A DNA stretch of 64,000 nucleotides. It comes from Dermatemys mawii (taxonomy: Eukaryota; Chordata; Testudines; Dermatemydidae). Of the stretch, positions 1 through 10,279 are shown piece after piece. Numbering within the stretch: position 1 is the stretch's first letter; each line of letters starts with the position of its first letter. The notes under the pieces are model-generated. The model saw nothing but the letters and a program-made list of their open reading frames with translations, was not told the origin of the DNA and made no database searches. The DNA lies in assembly GCA_007922305.1 (NCBI GenBank), contig ML677385.1:1233661-1297660 (forward strand), written 5' to 3'. Made by a program: the position numbers and the translations under genes.

Positions 1-470
1 GGTGCGGACGTACTAGGGGGCACTGCTGGAGGGCAGTTGCCCAAAGCGTATGCCACCGAGCCAGGAGCAACACGGGTCCAGATATCAACCAGAGACCAAC
101 AGAGCAGGAGGATGGACGGGATACTACCAGCCGAGGGCGCTCCGCAATGAATTGAGCTAATTCCCGGACTTGCCAGTGGGAGGTGCTGCGGTAGTGAGTC
201 CCAAGCCCATCACACTTCCTGAAGGTCCACAGTCTGGGCCAGCTCATGCTCTGTTGAGATGGTTGGAAGGCCTCTCCTGTCTTATTGTGGAGCATAGATG
301 TGTTTTTAATAACTTCAGCTTGAAGAAGCTGCATTCTCCACAGGCAACTGTTACAGGAAGTGTTAGAAGTATGTGAGAGCAACAAAAGCATTTGGAAAGA
401 GAGTGGTCATCTTATTTGTGCGCATTTATTCCAGAACAGCCTTTGGAATTCATCCTGCTGAAATGTATCT
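1..470. other. Unassigned non-coding DNA
   Basis: I see no coding domain or repeat family that I can name. The longest open frame (170-376, plus strand) resembles nothing I know and is short enough to arise by chance. Confidence 0.4.
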
Positions 471-483
471 TGAAAAGACTTCC

Positions 484-603
484 AGTACATCACCTAAATC
501 ACTTGCGCTTGTCATCACTTAATCACTGTCATCACATAGTACATGTGTCCTAGTACATCACCTAGTACGTCATCACCTAGTACATCACCTAAATCACTTG
601 CGC
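484..603. repeat. Short imperfect tandem repeats rich in TACATCACCTA
   Basis: A 25-base unit at 484-508 recurs exactly at 579-603, and pieces of it (TAGTACATCACCTA) fill the space between. This looks like local slippage duplication at the edge of the hAT remnant that follows. Confidence 0.7.
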
Positions 604-2458
604 ATGTCATCGTGTATCAACACTGTCTTTAGTGCCCTGCATTGCTGGTGTAGGTCTTCTTCAGGTATAGTGAGGAGTTTTGGAATATCATACAACATCC
701 CAAATATACTGCTGTGTTCCTTGAGCTGCATGAAACGTTCTTCAATTGACTGTATTGCACAATCTAGCACCTGGTTAAAAAATTCAACTTTGAATTGTTG
801 TTTGGGGTCTCTTATGGGATTATCCCGTGCCTCATAATCAAAATGTTGTCTTCTTTGGTGACTCTTGTATTCTTAAATGGGTGGGAAAATACCTTCAGTG
901 TGAAGTTCCTCTGACAACTTCTGTGCACTCTTCAGAACATTTTGAAATCTCTCCTCTGACTGGTAAGACTGTAGGTACAACTTTGCTTTGTCCAGTTGTT
1001 CCATTGCTCGAGATATCTCAAGGTCAGCACCTTGGAGTCTCTTGCTAACAACATTTATTTCAAACAGTATGATATGCCACAACATTAAGCCACACAGAAA
1101 TTTGAAGTTATGTATGTTTCTGGTGATTCCATTTCCCTCTGCCACTGTTCTCCCATGAACAGTTCCTGTCATAGCATTATCCTCCATAATGGCAACTATG
1201 GCAATAGCTATCTTTCCAATTTGGTGTTTGATAGGCCTTATTACCTTCACTTGACTTTTCCATCGTATGGCACTTGGTGGTATCAGTGTCAGAGAGGTTG
1301 TTCCCAGATGTTGCTTCAAAATTTGCCATCGATGAGTCGATGCAGAGAAAAATACATTAAAAAATTCAGCAGCCTCACTAGAAGCTGATGTTACATCACT
1401 GACCGCCAAGTTCAATGAATGAGAACTGTATGGGACAAAAAAAACCCAAGGGTGTAACTCTCGGATCCGGGTCTGCACTCCTCTGTTCTTTCCACTCATG
1501 TTGGCACCATTATCGTAGCCCTGACCTCTCATGTAAGGTATAGCAATGCCCATATCTTCCAGTTTTTTAAGAAGCACGTTTGTCACACCAGCTCCTGTAG
1601 TATCATCAATGCCAATAAATTCTAGAAAATGCTCTCTGACAGTCACCATTGCAGGGACATTTTCACTAGGTTCTGTTGTTACAAAACGCAACGTTTAAGT
1701 CATTTGCTCCATATGGCTGATGTCAGGTGTGCAGTACAGAATAACAGAGTAATATCTTGCCGACTTCAGATCTGCCACAATCTTCTGTTTGACTTTTGTT
1801 CTAGTAACTGTAGGATCTCATTTTGAATTGTTTCTCCATGATAGTGGTGTGTGTACATTTTTTGGCCAGTGACTCTTCTTAGATGCTCCTGGAGTACAGC
1901 ATCAAACTCAGCCATCAGCTCCACAATTTTAAGGAAGTTTCCATTGTTTGGCACATATAGATGATCTGAAGTACTATGCAGTGCTAGGTTTTGGGTAGCA
2001 AGTATTCTCACAATGGCAATGAGCCTTTTCAGAACATTTTGCCTGTAAAGAGACTCTGATGCAATCTTCTTTTGATGCTGATCATCTATAGGTGGCCTTT
2101 AACCTTAGTCTTATCTCAAGTTCGTTCCACCTATGAAATGCTCTCTGGTGACTTGCTACCTTCTCATGGCATGCCAGATTTCTAGCCAAATTTTTCCAGT
2201 CCTTTGTTCCCGTAGAACCCAATGTGACTGGAACATTAGACTGGAAGAGTTTGCAACAAAAACAGCATGCAGCATTCTGGGTTTTTGAGTACATAAGCCA
2301 TGGCCTCTCCACTTTGTCACAATTGGGGATTTCACGCCAGTGATGTGTTGGATGGAAACTTCTATTTTCATTATCTTTGTGTTGTACTTAAAGTACTGCA
2401 CAGGATCTTTTCGGGGGGGAATAAGGCAAAACACCACATTTATTAGTAATACATGCAA
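590..2458 (-). pseudogene. Broken hAT-type transposase gene (ZMYM1/TTF-zinc-finger-like)
   Basis: Read on the minus strand from about 2458 down to 600, successive frames encode a hAT-family transposase-like protein. Around 2312-2156 is a TTF-type zinc-finger region (RPWLMYS followed by a CCFCCKLF cysteine cluster). At 2011-1766 is the segment with NNGNFLKIVELMAEFD. At 1691-873 a 272-residue open stretch contains GQGYDNGANMSG and HSLNLAVSD, hallmarks of ZMYM1-like hAT proteins. On the same strand, 850-600 carries the C-terminal dimerisation part in another frame. At least three frame breaks or stops separate the pieces, so no functional protein can be made. No clean terminal inverted repeats were found. 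The family call is firm; whether this is a decayed transposon or a decayed domesticated copy cannot be told from here. Confidence 0.85.
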
Positions 2459-2505
2459 TAATCAACACTATCATATGCATATGATATATATCACACTCAT
2501 GGACT

Positions 2506-2532
2506 CACACACACACACACAAACAAACACAC
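2506..2532. repeat. (CA)n microsatellite
   Basis: A run of CA dinucleotides continues into AAAC-type units. It lies at the inferred boundary between the hAT remnant and the LTR. Confidence 0.9.
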
Positions 2533-3198
2533 TCCATCTTGCAGTTGTTACCAACTGGTTGCTCCCCTTAACTGCACTGGCCAGGTGAGTTAGATGGGGG
2601 AGGGGTGGAGCCAGGCTTCTGCCGATCCGGATCGATGCTCCAATGTTGACGAGACCCGGGGTCCTCTGCAAGACACCTCACTTTCATAGCAGCTTCTCTC
2701 CTATGCAAATCTGTCCCAGATTCAAAATCTGGGTCTGGGTCCACTGGTCCTTTGTGCTGCTTCTCTCTGGGTGTTGTCCCAATGCTGCAGAGAGGGTGTT
2801 CCCAAAAAAAGGTGCTTGATGCTAACCCCCGCCCCCACCCAGGCCATCAGTAAGTCTGCTCTTCTTTAGTCAGCCCACTTGACAAGTTTCATTGTCCTTG
2901 GTCTGGCTTCCATCCCCTTTCCAAGGGTTGCAGCTATCTGGAGGTACCTGCCTTCCACACCTTCCTCATTCACACCTCATTCATTCAACAGGGCAATTAA
3001 TTACAAAGTGGGGGGAAGATCTTATCCTACTCCTAGCAAAAAGACATTTTTCTTTTACCTTAACTATACTATCTTAGGGGCTATAACATATTACCAAAGT
3101 TCAAAACAAAGCTTCTAAAACAAGGTCCTGTGAAATGGCACAACACAAAAGTCATGTAAGAGTTATACAAAAATGCATAATGCAGAGATTTATCTACA
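2533..3198 (-). repeat. Endogenous retrovirus 3' LTR (minus strand)
   Basis: On the minus strand this begins TGTAGATA directly downstream of a polypurine tract and an env-like tail, the expected position of a 3' LTR. The first roughly 60 bases recur at 4516-4453 in the same orientation, as expected for paired LTRs. The distal end is not fixed: I find no clear CA end or target duplication, and a CA microsatellite sits at the presumed boundary. The length of about 670 bp is therefore approximate. Confidence 0.6.
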
Positions 3199-3202
3199 TG
3201 GT

Positions 3203-3211
3203 CCCCCTTTT
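3203..3211 (-). promoter_or_regulatory. Retroviral polypurine tract
   Basis: The minus strand reads AAAAGGGGG, ending a few bases before the TG that starts the LTR. In retroviruses this tract primes plus-strand DNA synthesis. Its position between the env end and the LTR supports the ERV reading. Confidence 0.65.
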
Positions 3212-3460
3212 GACCTCTCAAGAACAATTCTTGAGTGGTCACAATCTAAATTTTTTGTATCTGTTTTAAAGCAATATATTGGGACATGATTTCAGCCTGT
3301 AGTTTCAATTTGGCATACATCTGTTTTATCCAGCAGCAAATGCAGAGCATTAGAAACAACATAACAGTCAGGGTTACTAACAGAACAATAATGGGATAAA
3401 AAAATATATTTAGAGCTGCTGACCAGGTGGGCTGCTCCTACAACACTCTACCCCTTGGTC
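3212..3460 (-). pseudogene. ERV env remnant: transmembrane and cytoplasmic tail
   Basis: On the minus strand a frame encodes a strongly hydrophobic span of about 25 residues ending in a cysteine pair and tryptophan, followed by a basic/polar tail that stops about 30 bases before the polypurine tract. This is the layout of the end of a retroviral transmembrane subunit. The ectodomain, fusion peptide and immunosuppressive region are not recognisable upstream, so it is a remnant. The class (gamma-like or other) cannot be decided from the tail alone. Confidence 0.55.
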
Positions 3461-4452
3461 TATGATCATTACAGTAGTTATCCTTGTAGGACACAAGTGA
3501 CTTGTTACAAACAAACCAAACAATCATAACCAGGTGAATATAACTAAAACCATTACAATTACTAAACACCAGATACAACAAACACAACTGCCAACAATCA
3601 TAATAATAATAATTGGGAATACAATAAAACCATTACCATTACAAAGAGAAATCCAAGACCTGGAAGATGGGGCCTTACAATCATGGGCCAAGGTCCTATA
3701 GGTTATGGGGGCCCGTGAACTACCCTTCAGGGCTTGGGGAAGTAGAACCAGAGTGCATAGAGGAAAGTGTGGAATTAACAATACAAGCAAATGTAACAAT
3801 ACAAATGTATCAATAACAAAAATCAACAACAAAATGATTATTAGAAAATCTAACAAAAATATCCCCTCTTTCTCTGGACCCAATGCTAGCACAGGACACC
3901 CACCAGATAGACACAGAACATGAAACACAGAACACTGAAGACAGACTTTGTCATAACGCTATAACTATGGTATTTTATAACTCATCAGCTGGTGCCAGCT
4001 CTCCTGATGTTCTGGTTCAGACGCTGAAAGATAGAAACTTAGAAACAAATTAGCACAGTGCTCCCACCATGACAGACATTGCTTGTTTGAGTTGTCTGTG
4101 ACATACCCATTTGGGGGGCGGGGGGGATCTATGCCATGAAGGGTTTTTTGCTAACTCTGTTGCTTGCATGAGAGTGAACTTGGTCTCTGCCACATTATGT
4201 TCAGTACTTGGGGCTGCCCCACCCTCTGTGGGCCCAGGCCCATAGTTTTGGACCACCCTCCGGACCACCACAACACGGTGTCTGGGGTCCGGCCATCCGG
4301 TGTCCAGATCTGGGGGATCCAGATCATACCAGCTATCCCCACCAATCCTAAACCTGTCTGTAAGGCCCTGCGTATTTGGGACTGCACAAATGCTCATTAA
4401 ACGGTGCAGTTCATGTGAGTTTAAAGCCTCACTTTCTCTCAGTAAAAGGGCA
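3461..4452 (-). other. Probable ERV interior, heavily decayed
   Basis: This segment lies between two same-direction LTR starts, so it is most simply what remains of a provirus interior after large deletions. Two minus-strand open frames (3928-3524, very hydrophobic; 4466-4050, proline-rich at one end) have no motif that I can assign to gag, pol or env. A protease or reverse transcriptase signature is absent. Confidence 0.4.
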
Positions 4453-4516
4453 TTTACACAACACAAAAGTCATATAAGAGTTATACAAAAATGCATAATG
4501 CAGAGATGTATCTACG
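4453..4516 (-). repeat. Truncated second LTR copy
   Basis: On the minus strand this matches the first roughly 60 bases of the LTR at 3198-3138 with only a few differences, then diverges abruptly. It is the proximal end of a 5' LTR whose remainder was deleted, or a separate LTR fragment of the same family. Confidence 0.7.
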
Positions 4517-6299
4517 TTTGAAGAACATAACATTTTTCACTTGCTATGGCCCATGCAATACAGGGACATCCTTCAGGCTACTGCTCAAGTGGGTCCACTG
4601 TCCTGGATGATCTAGGCCAGGGATTGGCAACGTTGGCACATGGGACCGCAGGGTAAGCACCCTTAGCATATAACTGACTGGCATGGTCAGCTTGGCAGCT
4701 GCACACAACAATGGAGAGCTGCTAGGTGTGCTCGCCAAGCTGGGAAATCAGAAAAAGGCATTTCAAAAATACACCAGGGCTGGAGGCTTCTGGTTTCCGT
4801 GAGCCTGGGCAGTGGAGTGCCCAGTTGTGACCAGAGGAATCCCTGTTGGGTGTTGTGGGACTGCTGTTAGAGAAGGGTTAGCTCACACAATGGTTACACT
4901 TATACTGCATCAACCACAGTGTGTCGACCATTGCTCCGTGCCATTCAGATAGGGGGTGCTACTGGATCTCTGGAATGGGGCACTTATGCTGGTGAGAGAT
5001 CAGCTTGAGTGTAGACACATGTAGACACAAAAAAGATGATGTTAGGTGATTAACAGGAGTTCATACCACTGAGACATTGGTTAAAGCTGCCTACAAGACT
5101 CAAGCAGACATCACCCGTCAGTTTACATTCATGTTGTCAAGAACACGGCTACCCCTCTGATTCTAGTTTACATTCAATTCACAGTTGGAAGTGGGTTTTT
5201 TGCATAAGAAATTTTTTTAAAAAACAAAGGTTTAGAAGTTGGATAATCTGATTATATCCTGTAGGCCTCAGGAATACGTGAAGCAGGCCGCATCTGCCTC
5301 ATGGGCTGTCTGACATCTCTTCAAAAGAGAAGGTCATCCCAAGTTTTATGGGTTCATTGTCATCCTCTTCATTAGTCCCATTGGCATGCGCAGCACATTT
5401 CATTAGGGTGTGCACCCAGGGTATTTTATTTATTTATTTATTTTAAAGGTCCCGCACTCTGCATGCAAAGCCACTTTTTTTTTTGAGACATTAGGGTGTG
5501 TCTCCCGGCACACCCTGTGTGCACGCCTATGATTAGTCCTGCTGTCTTCGTTATAGTTCATCTGCCAGAATGTACTTGGACAATTCAGAATGTTGATTAA
5601 ATATGAGCCTGAACCATACAGGCCACAACGAGACTTGCATCCAAGTCCAAACTTCCTCAAAGTTCAGGAGTGGGTAGATCTAGTCTGGTATGGATTCTGG
5701 TTCAGCCTCATTATAGCAAAGGACCCGACTGCAAAACTTGGGTTTGGATCCGATATTCTGAAGTGTTTAGGAGCAATTTGGAGCCAATAGTCTATTTTGG
5801 ATTATTTCTAATTTGACGCTAGAGTTAAAATAAGCAATTTGTATCCTTGATTAATGAATTACTAGAAATAGTTTAACAATGAAAAACTATTTTCACATGC
5901 CAAAAAATAAAATAAGATAAAAGACAGAGAGAGAGAGAAACTTGGAAGTTGTTTTCATTTCGAAGTGACTGAAACACATCCATTTTCTGTTTGTTTTAAA
6001 TTTTTCAACAACTGTTTTGAAAAATGCTTTTTCTGAGTGTTTTTAAGAGACATATTTAAAAAATTCAAGATGGTTATAGACATTGTTCATTTACCAAAAG
6101 TCAGATTTTGGGTTTGACAAAAAGATGCTGATAGCATTTTCAATAACATTCTTGGGGAAAAAATTATTTTTTAAAAAAAGTCTGAATTTGTCCCGAGAAG
6201 AAAAATTTCAACAATTTTCATTAAAGTTTGCTTTTAAAGGAGATATTTATTCATCTGAAACATGTCAACCAAGTATTAATTATCAAGAAATAAAGCCAT
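4517..6299. other. Non-coding DNA with a (TTTA)n run
   Basis: There is no recognisable gene. A short (TTTA)n microsatellite lies at 5424-5444. The bases near 4617-4640 resemble the terminal motif of the hAT elements at 6865 and 25357 (GGxTTGGCAAC), but no partner end was found. From 5800 to 6290 the sequence is AT-rich. Confidence 0.5.
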
Positions 6300-6380
6300 C
6301 CTCAACATCTCTATGAGGTAGATTACTATTTTGTCATGCTCCCAATTTTACACTTGGGAAAACTGAGGCAGAGTTCTATA
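6300..6380 (-). repeat. MIR-type SINE fragment, antisense
   Basis: It contains the antisense form of the MIR core: CTATGAGGTAG, then a segment like ATTTTACA, then GGGAAAACTGAGGCAGAG. Only the 3' half is present and it is diverged, consistent with an old amniote SINE. Confidence 0.65.
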
Positions 6381-6864
6381 CAAAGCTACAAATTCTAGTG
6401 TTGTGGGGATTTGATGGAAGAGACTTTCCTCTCTCGTGATAAGATTCTTCTTCATGATGATCATCAGTCCCACTCCCATAGCGTATAAAACAAAAGGCTT
6501 TTCCTTAGTAGGCTGACCCTATATTGTTTAGCCCTTTAAATGCTAATGATAATACACTAGGTGTATAACAGAGAAGGATTTCAGCCAGTCACAAGACAGA
6601 CATATCAAACACAAACTTCTTTGAACTGCATTGAAATCTTTATTGACAGGGTCTCTGAGCAATTGCATAACAACTCCTTTTCCAAACAGGCCATGACCTC
6701 ACACAATTGTTTTTTAAACCTGCCTTTGTACAACTATTTACCTTCGTGCCACCCCCACAATGACATGAAAAGAAAGTCAAAGAAAGCAGCAGCACAGCAC
6801 TTTCCAACTGGTGAGGCAAAGCAGTTTGTGGGGGTGACGTAGGAGTTGTTTGAGTTTTTTATAG

Positions 6865-7177
6865 CAGTGGTCGGCAACCTTTTAGAAGTGGTGTGCCGTG
6901 TCTTCATGTATTCACTCGAATTTAAGGTTTCACATGCCAGGGATACATTTTACTGTTTTTAGAAGGTCTCTTTCTATAAGTCTGTAATATAACACTAAAC
7001 TATTGTTGTATGTAAAGTAAATAAGGTTTTTAAAATGTTTAAGAAACTTCTTTAAAATTAAATTAAAATGCAGAGCTCACTGGACTGGTGGCCAGGACCC
7101 GGGCAGTGTGAGTGCCACTGTAAATCAGCTCGCATGCCACCATCGGCACCCGTGCGATACGTTGTCTATTCCCTCTG
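6865..7177. repeat. Non-autonomous hAT-type element
   Basis: It begins CAGTGGTCGGCAACCTTTT and ends with a degraded inverted counterpart near GTTGTCTATTCCCTCTG. Its interior matches the element at 25357-25664 along its whole length, including a shared AGAAGGTCTCTTTCTATG segment. It has no coding capacity. This copy is more decayed and its target duplication is no longer clear. Confidence 0.8.
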
Positions 7178-7659
7178 TAGTGTGTTGAATTGTATCTTAC
7201 TCAAGAAAGTAGAATATTCACAATAAATAGATCCAATGGCTGGCAAGTGTCCTGACCACTTCAAAACTATATTATCCACAGAAGCCATTTACTGCTACAT
7301 ATATTTATCTGCCATGAATGTTATCGCTCTTTGAACAGCACTTGTCTGTCACTTCATTGCCTCACTGCTTCTCAGAGGAAGCACTTGCCCACATATAAAT
7401 ACTTTGCATTTTTCACATGGGAAGAATAATAAAAGTGTCCAAGATAGACAGAATTTGACTTGATTATCAGAGTTATATAAATTCAGAACAAAAGGAACCA
7501 TTCATGCAAGAACAGGCTCATTGTCGAGACAGGAATGTTTTAAGAAGTACAGAGATCAGTGTGTGGGCAGCTAGGTAATATTCAATATCTCCATAGATGT
7601 AAATAGATATCTATTACAGCTCAGCAAAAATTGGAATTTGTCCTGTGGGAAATTCTTAT

Positions 7660-8205
7660 ACTTTCACATTCATTTTCATCCCAATTCTTCTAGCCTTGGG
7701 CCTATCTATATGGGTTGGCTCTTTGAGTCTCTCTCCATTCTAGTCTGTCTTGAAGCAATTCCTAAAATTCCATAGCTAATCAAATCCTTTCATATGACAT
7801 CCATCCATCTAGTTTATGGTCTTCCAACCTTTCTTGTACCCTCCACTTCTAAGTTTAATACCTTCCTATATAGTCTTCTGATCTTTTCATATGTCCAAAC
7901 CATCTCCATTTGGATTCCCTCAGCTTTTTCAGAATAGATACCACTGTCACACTTCCTCTAATTTGTTTGTTCTGAACATGGTCCATCTTTGTAAGTCCAA
8001 GCATCCATCTTAATATTTTCATTTCCACTGCAGTCAAGATCTGCTCCCATCTCTTCCTGAGTGCCCATTTTTTGGAGCCACACAAAAATCCAGGCCTAAC
8101 TATCATCCTTTTAGATCTTACTTTTCAATTTGATAGGGATTCTCCTATCACAGGTCACTCCACTCACTTTTCTCCATATGTTTTCATCCCATGTGCAGAA
8201 CAAAA
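7660..8205 (-). pseudogene. RTE-type LINE 3' end (reverse transcriptase C-terminus)
   Basis: On the minus strand the translation follows the C-terminal part of the endonuclease/reverse-transcriptase of RTE/CFDP2-like non-LTR retrotransposons: KVSGVTCDRRIP near 8165, then VEMKILRWMLGLTKMD, IRGSV, and RWFGHMKRSEDY ending at about 7860. It continues into GGYKKGWKT in another frame. Stops and frame changes show it is dead. The polymerase core is missing, as expected for a 5'-truncated insertion. Confidence 0.85.
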
Positions 8206-9356
8206 AAATCCAAAATTTTCACACTTCTGAATCAGCATTTCAGTTCAGTTGTGAGTTTGACATTAAATTACAATTGCTTACAGTGCCTCTTGCCCTCTTC
8301 TTTTGCTAGGGACCAGCTCTGAAAAATCTCAGAGATCCTCCATGTATATTTGGTGCCTAAATTATGGCACTCAGTTCCACATATGGACATTCAAATCAGT
8401 TACTTGGTGCTTAAAATCGGTATTTGGATACCTACATGCTAACTTGAGTGCCCACACTGAAACTGGGTACCCTCATTTAGGTGCCTATGTTTGAAACTTT
8501 AGCCCCTGGTTTTATTTGCTAAGCCTATAAACTGAGGTCTCTTTATTTTTTCTAAACTGATTTTAGCCATAGATAGATCAAATATATATTTTAAAGGCGC
8601 CAAATGCCTTCGTCTGGTCATGATCTATCTTCACAATAACAAACTTGTCAGGACAGATCAGTTTTTAGCTCTAACAGAATAGCAGGTTTATTTTAGTAGC
8701 GGTGCTGACCACTGAATAGCTGCAATAGTTATGGGAGGTAAATCAAGACCTTGACTCCTCCCATTTTCTAGTACGATAAGAATCCTTTCCTTTGCTTGAA
8801 GCCGATGCTATAGATAATTTTCTGTGGCTGGATCTGCTATTGCCACTTATTACTTCATAGTGAGGCCAATATTTGGCTTGGCCTAAATCCAGTTTTACTC
8901 TCTGTTATGAAATTCTCACTTATGGGACATACTGCTGGGAAGTTACACAGAGATGTTTTCCATTTATGCATTTAGACAGACATGCTAGAGACAATTCTGC
9001 CTTAAATTAGGAGACAGCACCTCAGCTGGTATAAATCAGCACAGCTCCATATGGAGCTGGTTTAAAATCAGCTGAAAAATCTGACCTTGTAAGATCTAAA
9101 AACACCAAGAAATACTCAGTAGATTTTTATGAGCAAGGCTGGACTGTTTTATGTTGTAATTTTTTTGTGCAACAAATAATTTGTAGGCTGATTAGATATT
9201 TTCACCCCAAAGGTGAGACTCTTAATATTATTACAGGAGGCTAAGAGAATTACTCTAGGTTTGTCATCTGAGGAGTGTGCACAGGCGAGTTGCGGGAACT
9301 GACAGCTAAGGAAGTCAGGTGTGGGGGCACGTCTACAAGGTACAACAAGGTACAAG
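8206..9356. other. Non-coding DNA
   Basis: There is no gene. The bases around 8340-8500 contain repeated GTGCCTAAAT/AGGTGCCTA phrases typical of an old interspersed repeat, but I cannot assign a family. Confidence 0.4.
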
Positions 9357-9383
9357 AGTGTGTGTGTGTGTGTGTGTGTGTGT
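9357..9383. repeat. (GT)n microsatellite
   Basis: About 13 uninterrupted GT units. It lies 170 bases left of the first G-rich hAT element. Confidence 0.95.
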
Positions 9384-9554
9384 CAGGATGTGAGTCTAGC
9401 AGTAGCTGCTTGCCACCTGGGAAGGGATGTAGGAAGGTCTAGGACTGGGGCAGATTGGCAACATTTTCATGGGTCAATCTCCCACTCATTTGACAATTCA
9501 GCTTTGGCCTTCTAGCAAACCAGGCAAGACCCAGTGAAGTGTGGTGTTCTAGAA

Positions 9555-10279
9555 CACAGGTGGGCAAACCATGGCCCACGAGCCACATCCGGCCCATGAG
9601 CCTGTCCTGTCTAGCCCCTGAACTCCAGGCTGGGGAGGCTCCCCTGCCCCTGGTTTCCCCCTCTCTCCTCGCAGCCTCAGCACGCCGCATGAGCAGTGCT
9701 CTGGGGGGCAGGGCTGCGCGCTCTGATAGATCAGTGCAGCAGAGTGTCTGGCGGCGTGGTAAGGGGGCTGGGACTGGGGCCGGGCCATGCGCAGGGAGTT
9801 GGATAAGGGGCAGAGGGTCTGGGGGGGCGGTTGGGGGACAGAGAATGGGGGGGATGGATAGGGCATGGGAGTCCAAGGGGGTCTGTCAGGGGTGTGTGGG
9901 TGTGGATAAGGGTCAGGGCAGTCAGGGGACGGGGGGGGTTGGGTAGGGGGTAGGGTCCTGGAGGGGTGATTGGGGCGGGGGGGATCTTTGGAGGAGGTAG
10001 TCAGGGGACAAGGAGAAGGGGGGCTTAGATAGGGGGTGGGGTTTTGTGGGGGTGGTTGGGGCGGAGGGTCTCGGGATGGGGGTAGTCAGGGAACAAGAAG
10101 CGGAAGGAGGGTTGGATGGGTCAGGGGTTCTGAGGGGGGCGGTCAAGGGGTGGGAAATGGGAGGGGGTGGATAGGGCGTGGATACGGGGCAGGGCCAGGC
10201 TGTTTGGGGAGGCACAGTCTTACCTATCCAGCCCTCCGTACAATTTTGAACCCTCGGTCCAAAAAGTTTGCCCACCCTG
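9555..10279. mobile_element. Non-autonomous hAT element with G-rich core (copy 1)
   Basis: The ends are CACAGGTGGGCAAACCATGG and AAAAAGTTTGCCCACCCTG, inverted repeats of the hAT type. They are flanked by near-identical 8-base duplications, TTCTAGAA (9547-9554) and GTCTAGAA (10280-10287), matching the TCTAGA preference known for many vertebrate hAT transposons. Roughly 9760-10200 is a run of GGGG blocks separated by short A/T-containing spacers. Open frames within it are by-products of base composition. No transposase is present. Confidence 0.85.

Noticed and set aside
4050..4466. 138-codon minus-strand frame as a retroviral gag gene
   Set aside because: No matrix, capsid or zinc-knuckle motif can be seen; position between LTR fragments alone is not enough.
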